Below, piece by piece: positions 1-4,172 of a DNA stretch of 5,706 nt (position 1 is the first letter of the stretch; each line of letters opens with the position of its first letter). The DNA comes from Phycisphaeraceae bacterium (GTDB taxonomy: Bacteria > Planctomycetota > Phycisphaerae > Phycisphaerales > Phycisphaeraceae): assembly GCA_016763955.1 (NCBI GenBank), contig JAESSU010000054.1:1-5706 (forward strand), read 5' to 3'. The notes under the pieces are model-generated. The model ran no database searches. It had not been told where the DNA came from and saw nothing but the letters and a program-made list of their open reading frames with translations. Position numbers and translations under genes: made by a program.

Positions 1-613
1 CAAATTTTTTCTCCCCCCCCACGAAAGCCCCGGAAGCCCCCCTGGAAACCTTTCTGATAAAAGACCTTTTGGGCATTGAACCGAAGCTTCGTCGAGTCGA
101 CATGGGAGTCATATGAGCTTGCCCAAGCATCGCACCGTGCATGGCTGTTCGACTAGACTGCATCGGATCGTGACACTGCTGACACAAACTCACCGCACCC
201 GTGTCTCGGAGCATAGGGCTGTGATTGACTCGAGCGATCATATGCAACTGAGAACTGCTGTTGTCGTGACAGGTAATACAGGTCACCCGCCCGTTTTCCA
301 AAGGCATGCCCAATGGAACAGACATCGAAGCAGGCACGTTAACCGGATGTGAAAACAAGGCATCAGACACATGACAGTTGTTACAGTTGCTATTTGTCCA
401 GGTGCTCTGTTGTATGTTGTTGGCAAATTCCATTTGACTCGCCTCTGCTGTGCGCGGCTTGGCGTTGGCCCTATTCACACTCACCAGCAGGATCATGGCC
501 ACGGCTAAGAAGATCAACACCCCCATACTTAATAAATCCGTACGGTCATGTGTTGCCACAGCAGTAACGACTCGCAGGTTACGCTGATGTTCCTTAAAGG
601 ATGGATAGCTCAT
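1..613 (-). CDS. membrane-anchored multihaem c-type cytochrome, 3' end missing (runs off left edge)
   Basis: The frame is open from ATG at 613 to the left edge, giving at least 204 residues; an in-frame TAG lies directly before the ATG, which fixes the earliest start. No clear Shine-Dalgarno sequence precedes it. After a basic, soluble N-terminus of about 27 residues there is one hydrophobic segment (about 28-46) and no signal-peptidase or lipobox site, so it is probably anchored in the inner membrane with its haem domain in the periplasm. Three haem c sites are visible: CNNCH 77-81, CITCH 112-116 and CQQCH 144-148. The surroundings (SHPVNV after the first, LENGRVTCITCHD at the second, LCQQCHDP at the third, then MHGAMLGQAH) match doubled-CXXCH periplasmic cytochromes. 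Residues after about 172 look unlike a cytochrome, and another frame there reads better, so a frameshift is likely near 95-105. The gene is divergent from the tetrahaem cytochrome gene. Electron-transfer role is sure; partner is unknown. Confidence 0.88.
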   Translation of the reverse strand, partial: MSYPSFKEHQRNLRVVTAVATHDRTDLLSMGVLIFLAVAMILLVSVNRANAKPRTAEASQMEFANNIQQSTWTNSNCNNCHVSDALFSHPVNVPASMSVPLGMPLENGRVTCITCHDNSSSQLHMIARVNHSPMLRDTGAVSLCQQCHDPMQSSRTAMHGAMLGQAHMTPMSTRRSFGSMPKRSFIRKVSRGASGAFVGGEKKF

Positions 614-623
614 CTAAAATCCA

Positions 624-678
624 ATTTCAAACAGATAGACTCAATAGGTTCAAGTGGTCACATCGGTCTGTTTGAAAT
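624..678. repeat. perfect 12-bp inverted repeat next to the minus-strand cytochrome start
   Basis: The arm ATTTCAAACAGA at 624-635 is the exact reverse complement of TCTGTTTGAAAT at 667-678, with 31 bases between. The near arm ends 10 bases upstream of the minus-strand ATG (613). In the minus-strand transcript it could form a 12-bp stem just before the ribosome-binding region; as DNA it could be a two-site operator. It is not followed by a T-run, so it is not a typical terminator. The repeat is seen directly; function is inferred. Confidence 0.6.
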
Positions 679-960
679 GCAGCATGTGGGAAGTTAACCC
701 CACGTTGCAATCAATTGTCTCCAAAGGATGGGAAACACGGGTCGTATGGATTCTTGGAACTGGGACGGTTTTTCCGTGCAGGCTGACTGGATTGTCACAA
801 ACGGCATGAAAATCACCGATTATTTGCCTTCAACGACATTTTATTAAGATATTTCTGTCCGGTATGCAGCTTGCTACGTATCTATTGCCGCAATGGAACG
901 GACAGACGTGGACTGGCAACGAGAACTGCCCATGACTGAATTAAACAATCTCGTACTTGA

Positions 961-966
961 AAGGGA
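961..966 (+). promoter_or_regulatory. ribosome binding site of the tetrahaem cytochrome gene
   Basis: AAGGGA lies 6 bases before the ATG at 973. It is a moderate Shine-Dalgarno match and supports that start, which also places a complete signal peptide at the N-terminus. Confidence 0.5.
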
Positions 967-972
967 ATTCCA

Positions 973-1635
973 ATGAGGGAATTAACAAAACATCTAAATA
1001 TTTTAATCGCCGTATTAGCAGTTACGCTTTTCACAAGCGTTAGTTTTGCTGGTATTGTCGGTTCAGACCATGACTTTAGTGGTGCCGGCTGGAACGCCAC
1101 CGGTGGTCAAATTTGCCAACCTTGTCACACGCCACATGGTGCTGACACCACAATCGCCGGTAGCCCACTGTGGAACCGCATTCCAACGACAGCGACCTAC
1201 ACCACACATGCAGGTTCAGGTCAAGCAGCAACAGCCATCGACGACAACAGCCGTCTATGCCTCTCTTGCCATGACGGTACAATCGCCATGGACAACTTCG
1301 GTGGTAATACCTCCGGTACTGCAATGATCACCGGTGCTGCCTTACTGGGTACAGATCTATCGAACGATCACCCCATCGGTGCAGATGCAGTATGGTCCGG
1401 CACCTATGATGCCGCAGCCGCTCCAGGATCACAATGGACCGCTGAAAAAACTTATATGGTTTCGCAGAATACACGTGACACCGCTAACATCATGCCCCTG
1501 CGTCCAGTGGGAACAGGCAACCCTGCAGTGGGTTGCACCAGTTGTCATGAACCGCACAACCGCAACAGCCAGTCCAACATGCTTTGGATGTCAAACGCAG
1601 CCAGTGCACTTTGCCTTAACTGCCACGTTAAATAA
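973..1635 (+). CDS. secreted tetrahaem c-type cytochrome, OmcE-like candidate nanowire subunit
   Basis: The 220-residue product starts with a classical signal peptide (basic n-region, hydrophobic core about 9-22, cleavage likely after SFA at residue 26), leaving a mature protein of about 194 residues with no lipobox. Four covalent haem sites are present: CQPCH 48-52, CLSCH 96-100, CTSCH 188-192 and CLNCH 214-218. Flanking motifs (SDHDFSG near the new N-terminus, CQPCHTPHGA, PLWNR, CLSCHDGTIAMDNFGG, LSNDHPIG, CTSCHEPHN) are typical of small secreted cytochromes from metal-reducing bacteria. Size and haem count match OmcE of Geobacter, a tetrahaem protein known to polymerise into filaments; assignment to that group is by pattern only. 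Non-motif histidines at 33, 55, 79, 133 and 195 are enough for bis-histidine ligation of all four haems, with one left over. Long segments low in charge and rich in G, A, S and T fit a filament or exposed surface. A monomeric periplasmic carrier remains possible. Confidence 0.95.
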   Translation: MRELTKHLNILIAVLAVTLFTSVSFAGIVGSDHDFSGAGWNATGGQICQPCHTPHGADTTIAGSPLWNRIPTTATYTTHAGSGQAATAIDDNSRLCLSCHDGTIAMDNFGGNTSGTAMITGAALLGTDLSNDHPIGADAVWSGTYDAAAAPGSQWTAEKTYMVSQNTRDTANIMPLRPVGTGNPAVGCTSCHEPHNRNSQSNMLWMSNAASALCLNCHVK

Positions 1636-1652
1636 CAACCCAATCCCCGCCA

Positions 1653-1678
1653 CCGGGCCAGCAATTAAGCGGGTCCGG
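1653..1678 (+). terminator. possible transcription-end hairpin after the tetrahaem cytochrome gene
   Basis: CCGGGCC (1653-1659) pairs with GGTCCGG (1672-1678) over seven bases with one G-U pair and a 12-base loop, 18 bases after the stop codon. No T-run follows, so it is not a textbook intrinsic terminator; it could instead stabilise the mRNA 3' end. Confidence 0.3.
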
Positions 1679-1958
1679 CAGCGGTTGCAAAAATACTTGC
1701 CTATTTGGGTTTGGTTTGTTCGCCCCGTCCTCGTCTGTCCGTTCCATGATAGCGAGACACATGGCAAAGTGCGATCCCCCACACCATCTCCCGTCTCACA
1801 ACCCCCGACAATCAAACAAAAAATAACATCCGTTTAACTCACAACAAGCCCTGAATCACGGTCTCCTGAAAGTCACGGCTTATAGTCACTAGCCCTAGAG
1901 CAATAAATACCGACCAAAAATTATTTTTAGTTTTTCTAACAATACACTCAAAAAACAC

Positions 1959-1987
1959 TTTATATTCAGAACCGATACTCCGATAAT
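1959..1987 (+). promoter_or_regulatory. candidate sigma-70-like promoter for the NHL lipoprotein gene
   Basis: TTTATA (1959-1964) and GATAAT (1982-1987) are spaced by 17 bases and sit about 40 bases before the ATG at 2025, downstream of an AT-rich tract (AAAAATTATTTTT at about 1917-1929) that could act as an UP element. The -10 lies inside an imperfect tandem repeat of 8 bases (CCGATACT 1972-1979, CCGATAAT 1980-1987). The -35 is only a partial match, so this is a weak prediction. Confidence 0.3.
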
Positions 1988-2024
1988 CTAGTCCAACACC
2001 TACAACCTCATACTTGGTGCTATT

Positions 2025-3317
2025 ATGAAACCTACCGCAATCAAACACTTAACCATTTCGCTAACCAAACAGCTCGTCGTGATCTGCCTTCTTCTGGCGA
2101 CCGGCTGTGTGAGTAGCCCCCAAGCGACTAAGACCGACAGCACAAGCTACGCATTTTGGCCGCCCTACCCTGATGAACCCCACATCCAGTTTTTAACCTC
2201 CTATTCCAAAGCGAGCGATGTCGTTGCTACCAAGAGTGGCTTAGATGAACTAATCTACGGCAAGGAAGTTCAACTAGACCTGCCGATCAATAAGCCCTAC
2301 GGCATAGCCATGTATGATGGAAAAATCTACATCTGTGACTTGCGTAACGATTGCGTGGTCATCCTAGATTTGAGAAACAAGCAGACCTTAGCCATGGGCT
2401 CCAAAGGTGCTCAGAAACTACAAAGCCCAAGCGACATTGCCATCTCAGCAGACGGCTACAAATATGTCGCAGACGTGGGCAAAGGCACCATCGTCGTATT
2501 CGACCCCCAAGAACGATTTGTCACATCCCTAGGACCTAAAAACTTTAAGCCCACAGGCGTGGCACTCTACAACGACGAACTATATGTCAGTGATTTCATC
2601 AGCCAAACTGTTTTGGTGATGGATCGTCATAACGGGACCATCATCCGTACCATCGGCAGCCCCGGTTCAGAACCAGGCCAGTTTGTTAAACCATTGGGCA
2701 TTGACGTTGACAAAGATGGCAATATTTTTGTAGCTGACGTTCTTAAATGTCAGGTCTACAAATTCAAACCCGATGGCACCTATGAATCAACCTTCGGCGC
2801 GATCTCCGACCGCATCGGTGGACTCGTTCGCCCTAAACAGATCACTGTTGACCCCGATGGCATCATCTATGTCGTCGATGCGGCCTTCCAGAATGTTCAA
2901 CTTTTCAACAGCGAAGGCAATCTCTATACCTTCTTCGGCAGTCCAGGCACTCACCCCGGAGCAATGAATCTACCTGCGGGTATCTGCACTTATGATGGCG
3001 ATCTAGACCTGTTCGCACAGTACATTCACCCGGACTTCCAAGCCAAACGTTTGATTTTGGTCACCAATCAATTCGGAGCCAACAAGATCTCAGTCTACGC
3101 ACTAGGTGAACTAAAGCCTGGCAAAACAGTCAAAGACATTTCAGGCAGTAGCGGGATCGTCCCCAGCGGTGTTGCAGATGAAAATACTGCTACAGCCAAA
3201 GGTGCTCGTTCCCTACCTGAAGGTGCCACCGAACCGGATCTGCCATTGCCTCCGGGCCTGAGAGCTCCGACAAAACAACCCACTGATGCAACGGCACCTG
3301 CCACTGAACAACCTTAA
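2025..3317 (+). CDS. NHL-repeat six-bladed beta-propeller lipoprotein
   Basis: The 430-residue product has a lipoprotein signal: a basic N-terminus, hydrophobic core about 16-26 and lipobox LATGC, making Cys28 the lipidated residue. The +2 residue is Val, so there is no Asp inner-membrane retention signal and the outer membrane is likely. After a short linker comes FWPPYPDEPHIQFLTSYSKA (44-63), a segment typical of NHL propellers found beside exported cytochromes. Repeats of about 40-45 residues follow, each with a proline-glycine/isoleucine turn and a YV-A/S-D strand: PYGIAMYDGKIYICDL 91-106, PSDIAISADGYKYVAD 135-150, PTGVALYNDELYVSD 176-190, PLGIDVDKDGNIFVADV 223-239, PKQITVDPDGIIYVVDA 270-286 and a last blade about 316-360. 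A tail of about 60 residues rich in P, A, T and S ends the protein. NHL propellers bind proteins or ligands; no catalytic motif is visible. An assembly or export factor for the neighbouring cytochromes is inferred from context. The ribosome site before the ATG is weak. Confidence 0.94.
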   Translation: MKPTAIKHLTISLTKQLVVICLLLATGCVSSPQATKTDSTSYAFWPPYPDEPHIQFLTSYSKASDVVATKSGLDELIYGKEVQLDLPINKPYGIAMYDGKIYICDLRNDCVVILDLRNKQTLAMGSKGAQKLQSPSDIAISADGYKYVADVGKGTIVVFDPQERFVTSLGPKNFKPTGVALYNDELYVSDFISQTVLVMDRHNGTIIRTIGSPGSEPGQFVKPLGIDVDKDGNIFVADVLKCQVYKFKPDGTYESTFGAISDRIGGLVRPKQITVDPDGIIYVVDAAFQNVQLFNSEGNLYTFFGSPGTHPGAMNLPAGICTYDGDLDLFAQYIHPDFQAKRLILVTNQFGANKISVYALGELKPGKTVKDISGSSGIVPSGVADENTATAKGARSLPEGATEPDLPLPPGLRAPTKQPTDATAPATEQP

Positions 3318-3336
3318 TGATGCTCATCGAATATGA

Positions 3337-3353
3337 TTTTGACCACGTCAAAA
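3337..3353. promoter_or_regulatory. 17-bp palindrome between NHL and pentahaem cytochrome genes, possible operator
   Basis: TTTTGAC (3337-3343) and GTCAAAA (3347-3353) are exact reverse complements around CAC. The site lies 20 bases after the NHL stop and about 100 bases before the pentahaem start. It has the form of a dimeric regulator site, but does not match the FNR (TTGATnnnnATCAA) or CRP (TGTGAn6TCACA) patterns. No T-run follows on the plus strand, which argues against an intrinsic terminator. Confidence 0.4.
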
Positions 3354-3455
3354 AAATTGGAGTCCTAAAACAAAACGTCTCATACAAAAGTAGCAGGACA
3401 AGTTCATTGACCAAGGGTATACCGTAAGTAGTTTTTCCAACCAAGTGACACGACC

Positions 3456-4172
3456 ATGCAGTCCCCTCCCGCCAACACGATGACTCATAGTCTCTGGAAA
3501 CGGCGCCTCAGATGGCTGCTCACGGTGGGATTATTTATAAGTGGTTTACTGGTTTTGATGAGTTGTTCACCTGAAACCCGCTATGAAACTTTGAGCTTTT
3601 TTTTCGATGGCGTGCCTGATCCCAACGCGCCCGATCTGCTGGACGGCCCATCAGCAAATGCTAGGAATGGCTCACCCAATGCCCGTAAGTTGCGTGTGTC
3701 AGTTCACAAGCCCTATCGGGACAACGACTGTAATGCCTGCCATGTGGGCAATATGAGGTCCTTTGAGAGCTTTACCAAGATCAGCGATATCGTCTGCATG
3801 AACTGTCACAAGCAGGTGACGGACGCTTATCGTTATATGCACGGCCCGGTTGCCATCGGCGCATGTCTGATGTGCCATGACCCGCATGAAGCAGCCCAGC
3901 CGCATTTGATCAAGATTCCCTCGCCCAAAGTCTGCCTTCAATGCCATCAACGTGAAAGCCTAGGGCCACCCGACATTGCCCATCTCAACAATCCCAACCC
4001 CGAAGCAGACTGCTTGTCCTGTCATGTTGGCCACGGTAGTTCAGAGCACGGGTTATTACTTGACTATGCCGTTGCTCCCAAAGAAAAAGAACCTGTCACG
4101 GAAGAACCTGCTCTACCTAAAAACCCGCAGACACCGTCTCCCATACCATTAGCGTCAGGAGACCCGTTGTGA
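3456..4172 (+). CDS. pentahaem c-type cytochrome lipoprotein
   Basis: The 238-residue product has a basic n-region (KRRLR), a hydrophobic core about 20-35 and lipobox LMSC, so Cys37 is probably lipidated; Ser at +2 favours the outer membrane. A second ATG at 3480 (Met9) gives an equally good signal peptide, and neither start has a clear ribosome site. The motif LSFFFDGVPDPNAPD (46-60) follows. Its codons contain a run of eight T (3597-3604), a possible slippage point. Five haem sites lie at regular intervals of 22-26 residues: CNACH 92-96, CMNCH 114-118, CLMCH 137-141, CLQCH 160-164 and CLSCH 186-190. The HGPVAIGACLMCHDPH unit (129-144) is the doubled-CXXCH pattern also seen in NrfB/MtrA/DmsE-like proteins, where haems form a linear wire. 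Other histidines at 84, 129, 144, 150, 176, 193 and 198 can supply distal ligands. The C-terminal 30 residues are rich in P, E and K. The stop overlaps the barrel gene start, implying coupled synthesis and perhaps one complex. Confidence 0.95.
   Translation: MQSPPANTMTHSLWKRRLRWLLTVGLFISGLLVLMSCSPETRYETLSFFFDGVPDPNAPDLLDGPSANARNGSPNARKLRVSVHKPYRDNDCNACHVGNMRSFESFTKISDIVCMNCHKQVTDAYRYMHGPVAIGACLMCHDPHEAAQPHLIKIPSPKVCLQCHQRESLGPPDIAHLNNPNPEADCLSCHVGHGSSEHGLLLDYAVAPKEKEPVTEEPALPKNPQTPSPIPLASGDPL
4157..4162 (+). promoter_or_regulatory. strong ribosome binding site that sets the GTG start of the barrel gene
   Basis: AGGAGA inside the 3' end of the pentahaem gene lies 6 bases before GTG at 4169. 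It is the best Shine-Dalgarno match in the window. No in-frame ATG occurs until codon 230, far past the signal peptide, so the GTG start is well supported. Confidence 0.75.

Larger units (their letters stand above)
614..972. other. divergent intergenic region between two cytochrome genes
   Basis: These 359 bases separate the minus-strand cytochrome from the plus-strand tetrahaem gene and should hold promoters for both. No convincing gene is present: the longest plus-strand frame with an ATG (728-847, 39 codons, tryptophan-rich) has no properly spaced ribosome site and no recognisable product. Visible structure consists of a perfect 12-bp inverted repeat (624-635 with 667-678), a small GTGGG/CCCAC hairpin at 686-703, and a short ACGG/CCGT hairpin with a T5 loop around 764-776. 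I could not find a strong sigma-70 promoter in either direction. I compared the stretch by eye with the class I cyclic-di-GMP riboswitch, common before Geobacter cytochrome genes, and did not see its conserved core. Confidence 0.6.
1636..2024. other. non-coding gap between tetrahaem cytochrome and NHL lipoprotein genes
   Basis: This 389-base stretch has no supportable gene. The first part is GC-rich and holds a possible terminator hairpin (1653-1678). The second part is AT-rich from about 1905 and leads to a candidate promoter for the next gene. The minus-strand frames across it (1815-1591 and 2048-1839) show no known motif and overlap the ends of the flanking genes, so I treat them as chance. 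The gap suggests that the tetrahaem gene is transcribed apart from the downstream genes, as would suit a product needed in larger amounts. Confidence 0.6.

Noticed and set aside
113..567. Plus-strand open frames of 79 and 72 codons
   Set aside because: They lie opposite the minus-strand cytochrome, whose frame contains three CxxCH motifs and a membrane segment; the plus-strand products are rich in H, R, T and S with no domain.
680..800. Possible class I cyclic-di-GMP riboswitch upstream of the tetrahaem gene
   Set aside because: The conserved core elements are not visible by eye; only small unrelated hairpins are present. A covariance-model search would settle it.
728..847. 39-codon tryptophan-rich plus-strand frame in the divergent intergenic region
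   Set aside because: The GG before its ATG is too close for a ribosome site, no family is recognisable, and a frame of this length is expected by chance.
882..1100. Minus-strand 72-codon frame
   Set aside because: It overlaps the signal-peptide region of the tetrahaem cytochrome and has no motif.
1334..1837. Plus-strand 167-codon frame overlapping the end of the tetrahaem cytochrome
   Set aside because: It is a shadow frame for most of its length; the cytochrome ends naturally just after its last CxxCH, so this is not a frameshifted continuation.
1839..2048. Minus-strand 69-codon frame across the AT-rich gap
   Set aside because: It overlaps the start of the NHL lipoprotein gene and covers its candidate promoter; no ribosome site or recognisable motif supports it.
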